From positions 1 to 41,008 of the forward strand of contig NZ_JAIETD010000116.1 in assembly GCF_019745455.1 (NCBI RefSeq): 41,008 nt of DNA, read 5' to 3'. The position numbers and the translations under genes are program-made. The DNA is from Methylobacterium sp. Lineage in GTDB: Bacteria; Pseudomonadota; Alphaproteobacteria; Rhizobiales; Beijerinckiaceae. Below the pieces are notes generated by a model. The model saw only the letters and a list, made by a program, of their open reading frames with translations, had not been told where the DNA came from and ran no database searches. Positions 23,119 through 31,811 of this stretch are shown piece after piece. Each line of letters starts with the position of its first letter. Positions within the stretch are counted from its first letter, which is position 1.

Positions 23119-24183
23119 ATGTACCTTTTCACCACGCCCCCCGCGACCACCAGGGAGACCAGCGCCAGCCGCGACACGGTCGCCCGGGGTGCGGCCAATG
23201 CGGGCGTAGTCGATGCCATCCGCGAGGGTGCGCAGACCTCCGGCGCCGGCTTCGACTATCTCCTCGCCACCGCAAAGCGGGAATCCGGTCTCGACCCGAG
23301 CGCCAAGGCCGGCACGTCCTCGGCCACCGGGCTGTTCCAGTTCATCGAGCAGACCTGGCTCGGCGTCATGAAGAATGCCGGGCCGAAGCTCGGCCTCTCG
23401 ACCTATGCCGACGCGATCACCGCCAGATCGGACGGGACCTACACGGTCCAGGACCCGGCGGCGCGCCAGTCAATCCTGGACCTGCGACGCGATCCCACCA
23501 TCGCGGCGACGATGGCGGGCGCCTTGACCCAGGCGAACCGCGATAGCCTCGGGGCCGCCCTCGGCCGCGAACCCACCAGCGGCGACCTCTATGCCGCCCA
23601 CGTTCTCGGCGCCCGCGGCGCCGCTTCCCTCATCAACACCGCCCAGGTGAGCCCGGCCCGTGCCGCCGCCCTCGACATGCCGGAGGCGGCAGCCGCCAAT
23701 CGAAGCCTGTTCTACGACAAAGCCGGCCGGCCGCGCGGTGCGGCCGAACTCTACGCCCTTCTGAGCACGAGCCAGAAGACCGGGCCGGTCAGCGCGTCCC
23801 CGGCCGCCTCCAGCGTCACCGACCTGCCATCGGGCGCCACCGCCTACGCGTCGCTCGACGGAGGCGGATTGCGCTCGATGTTCCAGACAGACCGGCGCCA
23901 GGGCGCCGTCTCCGACGGCGTCGCCAGGCTGTGGCAGGGCCGTGGCGCGGCCGAGGCCGCCCGCAGCGCTCCGAGCTACTTCCCGCGCTCCGATCAGGCG
24001 GCGACGCGAAGCGAGCCCGCCGAGGCCGCTGCTGTCCCTGCGGCGCCCGAAACCGCCATGGTTTCCGTCGCCCTCGTCGGCTCGCCCCTGCCGCCGCGCA
24101 GGCCGGCCGAGTTCGCGGCGCCCGTCAGCAGGCAGGCGGGTGCCCTCGTTCCTTCTCTCTACACGACCCGGAGCGGTCCATGA
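23119..24183 (+). CDS. Transglycosylase SLT-domain protein without obvious signal peptide
   Basis: A 354-residue protein with an SLT/lysozyme-like domain in residues about 30-180: catalytic Glu in AKRESGLDPSAKAG, then SSATGLFQFIEQTWL, and DLYAAHVLGARGAA. The C-terminal half is low complexity and ends with SPLPPRRPAEF, echoing the motif of the first transglycosylase. No Sec signal peptide precedes the domain, which is unusual for a peptidoglycan enzyme; export may be atypical, as for flagellar muramidases. No ribosome site is obvious at ATG 23119. Its stop overlaps the start of the DUF2336 gene (ATGA). Confidence 0.88.
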   Translation: MYLFTTPPATTRETSASRDTVARGAANAGVVDAIREGAQTSGAGFDYLLATAKRESGLDPSAKAGTSSATGLFQFIEQTWLGVMKNAGPKLGLSTYADAITARSDGTYTVQDPAARQSILDLRRDPTIAATMAGALTQANRDSLGAALGREPTSGDLYAAHVLGARGAASLINTAQVSPARAAALDMPEAAAANRSLFYDKAGRPRGAAELYALLSTSQKTGPVSASPAASSVTDLPSGATAYASLDGGGLRSMFQTDRRQGAVSDGVARLWQGRGAAEAARSAPSYFPRSDQAATRSEPAEAAAVPAAPETAMVSVALVGSPLPPRRPAEFAAPVSRQAGALVPSLYTTRSGP

Positions 24184-25775
24184 TCATCCGCCAGTTCCTC
24201 GCCTGGACCCAGCACGATTCGGCGGCCCACCGGGCGGAGGCGGCGACGCAACTGGCGCGAGCCCTCCTCTACGGCGCCCTCGGACCCGACGAGGCCCTGG
24301 ACGCCAAGACCGCCCTGATCGGCCTCCTCGACGATCCCTCGCATCAGGTCAGGAGGGCGCTCGCCACGGCTTGCGCCAGTTGCGCCACCGCCCCGCGGTC
24401 CCTCATCGTCGCCCTCGCCTCCGACCAGCCCGACATCGCCGCCTTGGTCCTGAACCGCTCGCCGGTGCTCAGCGACGCCGACCTCGTCGATGGCGTGGCG
24501 ATCGGCTGCGAGACCGTCCGCGCTGCCATCGCCGGCCGCGATCGCCTCAGCTACGCCGTGGCCGGAGCATTGGCCGAACTCGGCGGCGTGCAATCGCTCG
24601 TCGCGCTGGCCGGCAACCACGAGGCCGAAGTCACCACCGGAAGCCTTCTGCGGATGGTCGCCCGGCACGGCGATGCCGCCGCCTTGCGCGAAGCTCTGCT
24701 CGCCCGTCCCGGCCTGCCGCTCGAAGTCCGCCAGGCGGTCACCGCCCGGCTCGCCGAGACCCTGGCTTCCTTCGCGGTCTCGTCGGGCTGGCTCACGCCT
24801 GTTCGCAGCGAGCGCGCCAGCCGGGAAGCGCGCGAGCGCGCCACCCTCGCCTTCAGCGTCGACGCTCACCCGATCGAGCTTGCCCGCCTTGTCACGCATC
24901 TGCGCCGCACCGGCGAGCTCAATTCCGGCCTGCTGCTCAGGGCTATCCTGTCCTGCCGGATGGCCTTCGTCGAAGCGGCCCTAGCCGACCTCACGGGCTT
25001 GAGCATCAATCGCGTCGCCGGCCTGATGCTGGACGGGTCGGGCGCCGGGTTCGTCGCCCTGCACCGCCGTGCCGGCCTGCCCGAGGCGCTGCTTCCAGCT
25101 TTCTCCGGTGCCCTCTCGGCGTGGCGCGAAACGGTTCGCGGTCGCACCGACCTCTCGGAGCTTGCCCTCTCCCGTCGTATGATCGAGCGGGCGCTGACCG
25201 CCTGCGAGACGATGCCCTTCGCCGAAGCCGCCAGCGTGCTGGCCCTGCTGGCGCGCTACGAGGCGGAAGCCGCCCGCCACGAGGCCCGCACCGTCGCCAA
25301 GTCCCTTGGCGAGGTTGCGCAGGCCGAGGAGAAGACCCGGCTCGAAGCCGAGGTCGTCGATGCGGAGTGGCGAGACGCCCAGGCCAGGATTACCAAGGCG
25401 CCGGATGCCGAGATCCCGGGTGCGGACGCCCCGGATCTGAAGGCACCGAAGGCGAAGGCTCTTGAATACGCCGACCTCGAAGCGACGCCGGCCGGCAAGG
25501 CCGCCATGATCGGCTTTGACGCCGTGGCCGCGGCCCTCGACGGGTTCAACGTGACAGTCCTGGGCAATCCTGTCTCGCCGGCGGATCAGGACAAAGCCGA
25601 GACTGCCCGAGATCTTGCCGTCGAAGATCTTGCCGTCGAAGATCTTGCCGTCGAAGTTCGCCTGATCGAAGAGCAAGCCGTCGAAGACATCGCCGCGCTT
25701 GCTGCCATCGATGACACCATCTCGGACGCCCTGGTGGCGAGCTACCGCGGCGACCGGGAGCGGCTCGCGGCCTGA
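24180..25775 (+). CDS. DUF2336 domain protein
   Basis: A 531-residue alpha-helical protein. HEAT-like repeats in residues about 1-330 match DUF2336 (TALIGLLDDPSHQVRRALATA, then paired helices). A charged, coiled-coil-like stretch follows (YEAEAARHEARTVAKSL…LEAEVVDAEW, about 360-400), then an acidic low-complexity tail containing three tandem DLAVE units. DUF2336 proteins are uncharacterised alphaproteobacterial proteins. It starts at ATG 24180, overlapping the transglycosylase stop by 4 nt, so the two are translationally coupled and likely act together. The gene converges with nadK with 12 bp between stops. Confidence 0.9.
   Translation: MIIRQFLAWTQHDSAAHRAEAATQLARALLYGALGPDEALDAKTALIGLLDDPSHQVRRALATACASCATAPRSLIVALASDQPDIAALVLNRSPVLSDADLVDGVAIGCETVRAAIAGRDRLSYAVAGALAELGGVQSLVALAGNHEAEVTTGSLLRMVARHGDAAALREALLARPGLPLEVRQAVTARLAETLASFAVSSGWLTPVRSERASREARERATLAFSVDAHPIELARLVTHLRRTGELNSGLLLRAILSCRMAFVEAALADLTGLSINRVAGLMLDGSGAGFVALHRRAGLPEALLPAFSGALSAWRETVRGRTDLSELALSRRMIERALTACETMPFAEAASVLALLARYEAEAARHEARTVAKSLGEVAQAEEKTRLEAEVVDAEWRDAQARITKAPDAEIPGADAPDLKAPKAKALEYADLEATPAGKAAMIGFDAVAAALDGFNVTVLGNPVSPADQDKAETARDLAVEDLAVEDLAVEVRLIEEQAVEDIAALAAIDDTISDALVASYRGDRERLAA
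25611..25655 (+). repeat. Three perfect tandem 15-bp repeats (DLAVE)
   Basis: GATCTTGCCGTCGAA repeats exactly at 25611, 25626 and 25641 inside the DUF2336 gene. The unit is a multiple of three, so copy-number change would lengthen or shorten the acidic tail without a frameshift. Confidence 0.95.
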
Positions 25776-25787
25776 ACCGGCCTCACG

Positions 25788-26564
25788 TCACCCGAACTGC
25801 TCGCGAAGGATGCGCTCGTCGAGGCTGTGGTCGGGGTCGTGCAGAAGGACGAGGTCGGTCTCCTGATCGAGCCAAGTCTCGACGGTGGAGACGCGGCGGA
25901 ACTCGGTATGGTCGGCAACTGCCGCCACCGGCCGGTGCTGGGGCTCGATCACCTCGACGCGGATGCGGGCGTAATCGGGCAGAAGCGCCCCTCGCCAGCG
26001 CCGGGGCCGGAAGGCCGAGATCGGGGTCAGAGCGAGGAGTTGCGCGTTGAGCGGCAGGATCGGACCGCCGACCGAGAGGTTGTAGGCTGTGGATCCGGCC
26101 GGGGTGGCCACGAGCACGCCGTCTGCGATCAACTCGGGAAGGCGGACATGGCCGTCCACCGAGATTGTGAGCTTCGCCGTCTGGTGGGTCTGGCGAAGCA
26201 TGTAGACCTCGTTAAGCGCGCGCGCGACGTGCTTGCGCCCCTCGATGTCGACGGTCTCCATCACGAGCGGGTGGATGATGCTGAGCTGCGCGTTCTCCAG
26301 GCGCTCGATCAGTCCGTCTTCGCGGAACTCGTTCATTAAGAAGCCGACGGTACCGCGATTCATGCCGTAGATCGGTGTACCGGCCTCCATGAAACGGTGC
26401 AGCGCCTGGAGCATCAGGCCATCGCCGCCGAGCGCCACGACAATATCCGCCTCCTCCGGCGCCACGTGGTCGTAGCGCCGCATCAGCGCCGCTGCGGCCT
26501 GGCGTGCATCCGGCGTCGGGCTCGCGATGAAGGCGATCCGATGGAAGCGCCGCGGCTGGGCCAT
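25788..26564 (-). CDS. nadK: NAD kinase
   Basis: Phosphorylates NAD to NADP. The 258-residue length is typical for alphaproteobacteria. The GGDG catalytic motif is at 46-49 (VALGGDGLML), followed by GMNRGTVGFLMNEF and the nucleotide-binding LIADGVLVATPAGSTAYNLSVGGPI. The C-terminal beta-rich part ends HDPDHSLDERILREQFG. Start ATG 26564 has AAGAAGGCGG about 8 nt upstream; the frame opens further upstream but is not supported. It is divergent from cutA with 78 bp between starts. Confidence 0.97.
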   Translation of the reverse strand: MAQPRRFHRIAFIASPTPDARQAAAALMRRYDHVAPEEADIVVALGGDGLMLQALHRFMEAGTPIYGMNRGTVGFLMNEFREDGLIERLENAQLSIIHPLVMETVDIEGRKHVARALNEVYMLRQTHQTAKLTISVDGHVRLPELIADGVLVATPAGSTAYNLSVGGPILPLNAQLLALTPISAFRPRRWRGALLPDYARIRVEVIEPQHRPVAAVADHTEFRRVSTVETWLDQETDLVLLHDPDHSLDERILREQFG

Positions 26565-26642
26565 GCATCCGCCTTCTTGACGCGGGGGCCGCCCGCGAGA
26601 TCTCAATCCGGGCGCACCGCACCCGTCATGGAGTCTCATAGC

Positions 26643-26984
26643 ATGGAGCGTCCGCTCCTCGTCTACACCACCTTTCCGGACCGCGAGACGGCGCTGGTCG
26701 TCGGTGAGGAGCTGGTGCGCGCCAGGCTTGCGGCCTGCGTCAACGTTCTCCACGCCATGAGTTCGGTCTATGCCTGGAAGGGCGCAGTAGAGCGGGGGGA
26801 GGAGGTCGCCGCCATCGTCAAGACCCGCGAGAGCCTGGGGCCGGCGCTAGCTGCCGCCCTCAAGGCGCGCCATCCCTACGAGACGCCGATCATCCTGCAT
26901 CTGCCGGTGGTCGAGGCCGACCCGGACACGATGGCCTGGATCGTCGCCGAGACCGGAAAGTCTCACGCGCCGCCAACGGGGTAG
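26643..26984 (+). CDS. cutA: CutA divalent-cation tolerance protein
   Basis: A 113-residue CutA1-family protein with a ferredoxin-like fold that forms trimers. Signature residues are VYTTFPDRETA at the N-terminus, the RLAACVNVLHAMSSVYAWKG block, and HPYETPIILHLPV. It is linked to copper/divalent-cation tolerance in E. coli, although its molecular role is unsettled. Start ATG 26643 is chosen because the family begins there. It converges with, and overlaps by 22 bp, the end of the glycosyltransferase gene on the other strand. Confidence 0.95.
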   Translation: MERPLLVYTTFPDRETALVVGEELVRARLAACVNVLHAMSSVYAWKGAVERGEEVAAIVKTRESLGPALAAALKARHPYETPIILHLPVVEADPDTMAWIVAETGKSHAPPTG

Positions 26985-28096
26985 CTGCGCCCCTTCCAGA
27001 CCGCCGCTCCGGCCTTGCGCGGGCGCAGGAGCACGTTCCACTGGATGGCGAGCGCCACCGCCACGCCGATCGGATGAAACGGGATCGTCGCTGCCGGCTC
27101 GGCGGTGACGAGGGTGATCGCCGCCCGGGTCGCCAGAGAGAGGACGAGGGCCGCCACCGCGACGAAGGCCGCCGCACCTGTGACGATTCCGACGATCGCC
27201 GCCAGCACGAGCAGCGCAGGAAGGATCTGACCGCCGAAGAGCAGCAGGGTCCAGATTGGCAAAGCGCGAGGCGTCGCCATGCCCTCATGGGCGTTCTTCG
27301 AAAACCCGGCCCAGGCCTCGCGCAGGTTCCGATACATCCTGCAGGTCGCCAGGGCGTGGCCGGCGACGAGGTCGGTGCGGTGTCCGGCGCTTCTGAGGAC
27401 GCGCGGCAGGAATACGCCGTCATGGAGCCTTGCCCGGATGGCGCCGTGTCCCCCGATCTCGGCATAGACGGCCCGATTTATCAGGACGAGCTGGCCGCAG
27501 GCCGCCCCCAGCGACGGGCGCAAGGACGCACGCATCATGGCGATGGGCAGGAAGCCGACGAGGAGGAAGTTGATCATCGGCACGGTCAGGCGCTCGCCGA
27601 GGCTTTCCATGCGCTGTCGCGGCACGCCGCTCACCAGGGCGGCGTCGACGCGGGCGGCATGGGACGCGAGGCCGGAAGCGGCACCCGATTCGAGGGCGAC
27701 GTCGGCGTCGATGAAAAGCAGGTGCTCGCCCCTTGCCTCGGCCGCCAGCGCCCAGCAGGCATGGTTCTTCCCCGTCCATCCCTCGGGAAGGGCCGGGACC
27801 GGGACGAGGCGCACACGTGGGTCGCGCGCCGCGAAGGCGGTCACGATGGCGGCGGTCGCGTCGCCAGAATGGTCGTCGCCGACCAGGACCTCGACGGCGA
27901 TCCCGGTGCTGCGCAGGGCCGCCTCGACGGTCGCCGCGATGATCTCCGCCTCGTTGCGGGCCGGGATCAAGATCGAGACGAGGCCCTGAACGGCCGGGTC
28001 GGGTTCAGGCGTGCGCAGCAGTGTCAGGTTGACCGCGGCGAGGAGCGCGGGGAGGAGCGCCAGGGCGAGAGCGAGGAGCGCGAGCACGAGCGTCAC
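26963..28096 (-). CDS. Family 2 glycosyltransferase, carotenoid-cluster (CrtQ-like)
   Basis: A 377-residue membrane glycosyltransferase. An N-terminal membrane helix (1-25) precedes the GT-A domain: ILIPARNEAE, GDDHSGD (73-79) and the metal-binding DAD (130-132). C-terminal membrane segments lie near 290-345. The arrangement resembles CrtQ and HpnB-like enzymes that glycosylate carotenoid or hopanoid-type lipids at the membrane. The substrate is inferred from the neighbouring CrtI-family genes and acyltransferase. Start GTG 28096 overlaps the acyltransferase stop as GTGA. It is the last gene of the carotenoid train. Confidence 0.9.
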   Translation of the reverse strand: MTLVLALLALALALLPALLAAVNLTLLRTPEPDPAVQGLVSILIPARNEAEIIAATVEAALRSTGIAVEVLVGDDHSGDATAAIVTAFAARDPRVRLVPVPALPEGWTGKNHACWALAAEARGEHLLFIDADVALESGAASGLASHAARVDAALVSGVPRQRMESLGERLTVPMINFLLVGFLPIAMMRASLRPSLGAACGQLVLINRAVYAEIGGHGAIRARLHDGVFLPRVLRSAGHRTDLVAGHALATCRMYRNLREAWAGFSKNAHEGMATPRALPIWTLLLFGGQILPALLVLAAIVGIVTGAAAFVAVAALVLSLATRAAITLVTAEPAATIPFHPIGVAVALAIQWNVLLRPRKAGAAVWKGRSYPVGGA

Positions 28097-28980
28097 GGGG
28101 CAGGGTTCCGAGGCGCGTCTGACGCGCGGTGGGCCGGGTCGAAGCGGCGGCCTGCGGCGAGAGCCTTGAGCCGACGCCAGCCATCATAGATGCCGCCGAC
28201 GCCCTTGGCGCCCGCCACGAGATCGGTGAAGGGGGCGGGGTCGCGGGCGATCACATCGGCGCTGAGGCGGTCGAGGGTCGCGGTCAGGTCGTCATCAAGC
28301 CTCGCGAGGCGCTGTGGCCTCGACAAGCCGAGGAGGTCTCTGGCGGGAATCGGCTTGCCGAACGCGGCGAAAGCCTCGGCGCCTCGTTCGTCCCAGAAGG
28401 CGTATTCCAGGGCGAGCGGCACCAGAACCGCATCGGGCGCGAGCTCCGGGAGATGCGCGATCCCGGCCTTCAGGCCGAGGGGCCGCACGCGGATGTCGAC
28501 GAAGCGGCCTTGCGCGGTGACCCACATCATCGTGCCGGGACGGGAGAGGAGCGAGCGAGCGGCGCGCAGGAACTGGGCCGCACCACGAGCCGACTCGAGG
28601 TCGACGGCGAAGGCGCCGATGCGGGAGAAGACGCCGTAGCGCTCCAGCATCCTGGCATCGAAGGGCGCGTAGCTGACGCGGTTCGGGAAGAGCCTGTCAG
28701 CCAGCAGGATGATGATCGCCGCATCCCACCAGGACGGGTGGTTGGAATAGACGACGACCGGGCCGGGATGGCCGGCGATCGCCGGCCTTCCCCATTCGGC
28801 GAGCCGCAGGGCGTTCAGGTGCCGGCGCACGAAACGGCCGAAATACGCGACCATGAACGCCCAGGCGATGCCGGACACCGCCGCGCCGGGATCCTTCGCT
28901 GGCTCCCGGCTCAAATCGACACCCTGGTTGCGACAGCCCTCACGCAGCGCTGCGGCCGGTCTTGATGCCGCCGCGCGCAT
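28093..28980 (-). CDS. Lysophospholipid acyltransferase-family enzyme
   Basis: A 295-residue PlsC-like acyltransferase. The catalytic NHxxxxD motif is NHPSWWD (80-86), followed by a second block (MMWVTAQGRFVDIRVRPLGLKAGIAHL) that replaces the usual EGTRS-type motif. A hydrophobic segment (about 37-50) may anchor it. In C30 carotenoid pathways an acyltransferase (CrtO in Staphylococcus) adds a fatty acid to the sugar; the position between a CrtI-family gene and a glycosyltransferase fits that role. ATG 28980 overlaps the upstream desaturase by 41 bp, so a later start is possible. Its stop overlaps the glycosyltransferase start. Confidence 0.9.
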   Translation of the reverse strand: MRAAASRPAAALREGCRNQGVDLSREPAKDPGAAVSGIAWAFMVAYFGRFVRRHLNALRLAEWGRPAIAGHPGPVVVYSNHPSWWDAAIIILLADRLFPNRVSYAPFDARMLERYGVFSRIGAFAVDLESARGAAQFLRAARSLLSRPGTMMWVTAQGRFVDIRVRPLGLKAGIAHLPELAPDAVLVPLALEYAFWDERGAEAFAAFGKPIPARDLLGLSRPQRLARLDDDLTATLDRLSADVIARDPAPFTDLVAGAKGVGGIYDGWRRLKALAAGRRFDPAHRASDAPRNPAP

Positions 28981-30475
28981 CGGCGTCGAGGGCGTCGGCC
29001 GCGATCCAGCCGGACATCATCACCATCGGCATTCCGGGGCCGGGATGGGCGGCGCCACCGGCGAGATACAGGCCGCGCACCTGCCGCGAGCGGTTGCCCG
29101 GCTTGAAGGCGCCCATGAACTTGCCGTGTGAGGCAAGCCCGTAGATCGCTCCGTTGAGCACCTTGTAGCGCTCGTGGATGTCCTGCGGCGTGAGGTGACG
29201 CTCGACCACGATGCGTTCTTCGAGATCCGGCATGTTCGCCGTGCGCTTGAGCTTATCGAGGATCACCTGGCGGTAGGCCGGGAACATCTTCGACCAGTCG
29301 TGATGCGGCCGCAGGTAGGGTGTGTGGACGAGGACGTAGAGCGCCTCGCCGCCCTCGGGTGCCACCGACGGATCGGTGGAGGAGGGGGCTGCGAGATAGG
29401 CGGTCGGGTCCGGCGCCGGCTCACCCTTGCGGTAGATGTAGTCGAACTCCTCCTCCGGATCGCGGGAGAAGACGAAGTCGTGGTGGTTGAGGTGCTCGTA
29501 GCGCTTGTTGAGGCCGAGATAGAGCACGACCCCCGAGCAGGCCGGCTCGAAGCTCTTCTTCTCGTAGGCCTTGCCGACATCGCCGCCGACGAGCTCGCGG
29601 TAGGTACGAACGGAATCCATGTTGGATATCACCGCGTCGAAGGGGGTTGTTCCCTCCTTCGTACGAACGCCGGTGACGGCGCCCTTCTCGATGGCGAGGC
29701 CCGTGACCTCGTCGCCCGGTCGCAGGGTGGCGCCGAGTTCCCCGGCGAGCTTGGCCAGCGCCTCGGCCACGGCACGGGTACCGCCCATCGGATACCAGAC
29801 GCCCTCGGCCGTCTGCATATGCGCGATCGCGCAGAGCACCGCGGGCGCGCCGTAGGGCGAGGAGCCGACATATTGCACGAAATGGTCGAGCATCTGCGCG
29901 AGGCGCGCATCCTTGACCTTGCCGCGGATGGTGCTGGCGACGGTGGCGTGCATGCGCAGAGAGAGCACGTCGCGCAGGGTGCCGGGGTTCATGTTGGCGC
30001 GGATGTCGATCGTATCGAACAGATCCTCCACCGGCTTCCAGAAGAAGAACTTTTCGGACACGCCGTGGAGGTGCTGGGAGATCTCGATGAACTTCTTGTA
30101 GCCCTCGCCGGCCCCGGCGCCGGGGGCGAAACGGTCCATCTCCGCCGCCATGGTGGCGACATCGGCCATCAGGTCGACACGGCTTCCGTCATCGAAGAAG
30201 CAGCGCCATTGCGGATCGAGGCGGCGCAGATCCAGGTAATCGTTGATGTCGCGCCCGGCCTCCTGGAAGATCCGCTCCAGAACCTTGGGCACGGTCAGGA
30301 TGGTCGGCCCCATGTCGAAGCGGAAGCCGCCCTCGTGCAGCACCGCCGCCTTGCCGCCGAGCCAGCCGTTCTTGTCGTAGAGCGTGACCTTGTGCCCGCG
30401 AGCGGCGCTGACGCAAGCCGCAGCGAGCCCGCCGAGACCGGACCCGATGACGGCGACTGAAGACTCGAGACTCAT
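28940..30475 (-). CDS. CrtI/CrtN-family carotenoid desaturase or oxygenase (first of two)
   Basis: A 511-residue FAD-dependent amine-oxidase-fold enzyme of the phytoene desaturase family. The dinucleotide motif is VAVIGSGLGGLAAA (8-21), then the GGKAAVLHEGGFRFDMGPT flavin loop, and the C-terminal signature YLAGGAAHPGPGMPMVMMSG. Enzymes of this family desaturate phytoene or dehydrosqualene, isomerise, or oxidise terminal methyl groups (CrtP/CrtNb). Sequence alone does not tell which. It differs strongly from the second member at 33222-34802, so the two probably catalyse successive steps. GGGAG lies about 10 nt before ATG 30475, and a 145-bp gap separates it from the ABC permease, so it may have its own promoter. 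Confidence 0.92.
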   Translation of the reverse strand: MSLESSVAVIGSGLGGLAAACVSAARGHKVTLYDKNGWLGGKAAVLHEGGFRFDMGPTILTVPKVLERIFQEAGRDINDYLDLRRLDPQWRCFFDDGSRVDLMADVATMAAEMDRFAPGAGAGEGYKKFIEISQHLHGVSEKFFFWKPVEDLFDTIDIRANMNPGTLRDVLSLRMHATVASTIRGKVKDARLAQMLDHFVQYVGSSPYGAPAVLCAIAHMQTAEGVWYPMGGTRAVAEALAKLAGELGATLRPGDEVTGLAIEKGAVTGVRTKEGTTPFDAVISNMDSVRTYRELVGGDVGKAYEKKSFEPACSGVVLYLGLNKRYEHLNHHDFVFSRDPEEEFDYIYRKGEPAPDPTAYLAAPSSTDPSVAPEGGEALYVLVHTPYLRPHHDWSKMFPAYRQVILDKLKRTANMPDLEERIVVERHLTPQDIHERYKVLNGAIYGLASHGKFMGAFKPGNRSRQVRGLYLAGGAAHPGPGMPMVMMSGWIAADALDADARGGIKTGRSAA

Positions 30476-30520
30476 GTTTGTGTCGCTCCCGAGCGCGCCT
30501 CGACAGCCGCGCCTTTGATT

Positions 30521-30548
30521 AAGCTAGACCGGATAGTGACGTGGTCAA
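30521..30548 (-). promoter_or_regulatory. Possible sigma-70-like promoter for the downstream carotenoid genes
   Basis: Minus strand: TTGACC (30548-30543), a 16-nt spacer, then TAGCTT (30526-30521), about 46 nt upstream of ATG 30475. The -10 match is weak. It lies in the only sizeable gap inside the minus-strand gene train. Confidence 0.3.
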
Positions 30549-30620
30549 CGCGCTACCCGGTCGCGTCAACTTGAATATCCTTCCCGACAGCGGATGGAAG
30601 CCGAAGCCCCGCCATTCCCC

Positions 30621-31811
30621 TCACACCACCCGCCGCGACACAGCCGCCACGGCCGCCACCAGCCCGAAGGCCGCCACCGTGATCATCACGCCCCAGGCGG
30701 GGAGCGCCGCGGCGAAGCCCTCGCCGAGCGCCATCTGGTAGGCCTCGATCGCCCAGGCGTTGGGGGTGAGCCAGCCGGCCTGCTGCAGCCAGGGCGGCAT
30801 CAGGAAGCGCGGCACCATGCTGCCGCCCACCGCCGAGAGCAGGAGCACGCCGAAGGTCGAGGCGAGATGGGCCTGCTGGCGGGTCGCCGCGGCGGCGCAG
30901 GCCGCCAGCGCCAGGGCGGCGGCCATGGCGGAGACGAGGAATGAGGTCGCGAGCCAGGCCACCCAATGCGGCGCCACGTCGACGCCGTAGAAGATGGCCG
31001 CCGCGGTGAAGATCAGCGTCGCCTGGACCACGCCCTGGAGGACGAGGAAGCAGAACTTCCCGAGCACGATCACGGCGAGTCCGCCGGGGCCGGCGACCAG
31101 CCGGTCGGCAAGGCCGCTCTGGCGCTCGTCCACCAGGGACATCGCCCCCTGCATCGCCGCGAACAGGAGGAACACCGCCGTGATGGCACCCGCATAATAA
31201 CCGACCCGCTCGTTGGCCCGGCCCGAGGCAGTGCTGCGGCGCTCCACCAGGGTGGCGAAGGAAAACGGCTCCTTGCGGGCGCGCTGCTCGGCGAAGGCCT
31301 GATTCAGGAAGGCACGTTCGTCCGGCCCGATCTTGCCCGAACGCTCGACGTCGGCGACGATCCGCGCCAGCACCACGTCCGGCAGGGACTCGTTGAGGAC
31401 GCGCTGGAGCTGGCCGAGCGCGATCGGCGTCGCCAGGGCACGGGCCGGGTTCTCGATGAGCACCACCGGCTGGTCGGAGCCGGAGGCGGCGTCGAGATCG
31501 CCGCGCAGGACGAGGGCTGCATCGACCTCGCCGCGGCGGACCGCTCGAGCCGCGGCCTCGATGCTCGTCGCCGGCAGGGTTTCTATGCGGAGAGACGGGT
31601 CCTGCGCCAGGGCAGCCACCAGACGCTGCGTGGTCTCGGTTCGGGCAAGGTCCATCAGCCCGAGATGGATGCGGATGCGGTCGCCGATCGCGCCGGAGAA
31701 GATCGCCGCGAAGATGAGGAAGATCACCGTCGGCAGCACGAAGGCCATGACCAGGGCGGCGCGGTCGCGCAGCAGGCTCAGCCACATCACCCGGAAGGCG
31801 GCGCCGATCAT
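30621..31811 (-). CDS. ABC-2 type transporter permease
   Basis: A 396-residue inner-membrane permease of the ABC2_membrane_3 type. An N-terminal helix (ALVMAFVLPTVIFLIFAAIFSG), a periplasmic domain of about 160 residues, and then a block of five or so helices from AGAITAVFLLFAAMQGAMSL onward. The family exports drugs, polysaccharides or lipids. The start ATG overlaps the ATPase stop (ATGA), so the two form a one-ATPase, one-permease exporter. Located between two CrtI-family genes, it could move a carotenoid product or precursor; this is inference. Confidence 0.92.
   Translation of the reverse strand: MIGAAFRVMWLSLLRDRAALVMAFVLPTVIFLIFAAIFSGAIGDRIRIHLGLMDLARTETTQRLVAALAQDPSLRIETLPATSIEAAARAVRRGEVDAALVLRGDLDAASGSDQPVVLIENPARALATPIALGQLQRVLNESLPDVVLARIVADVERSGKIGPDERAFLNQAFAEQRARKEPFSFATLVERRSTASGRANERVGYYAGAITAVFLLFAAMQGAMSLVDERQSGLADRLVAGPGGLAVIVLGKFCFLVLQGVVQATLIFTAAAIFYGVDVAPHWVAWLATSFLVSAMAAALALAACAAAATRQQAHLASTFGVLLLSAVGGSMVPRFLMPPWLQQAGWLTPNAWAIEAYQMALGEGFAAALPAWGVMITVAAFGLVAAVAAVSRRVV

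Noticed and set aside
25611..25655. CRISPR-like tandem repeats.
   Set aside because: The repeats are directly adjacent without spacers and are in frame within a coding sequence.
29174..30460. A 428-codon open frame on the plus strand opposite the first CrtI-family gene.
   Set aside because: It is a high-GC shadow of the desaturase; the protein has no recognisable fold and the opposite frame carries clear FAD motifs.
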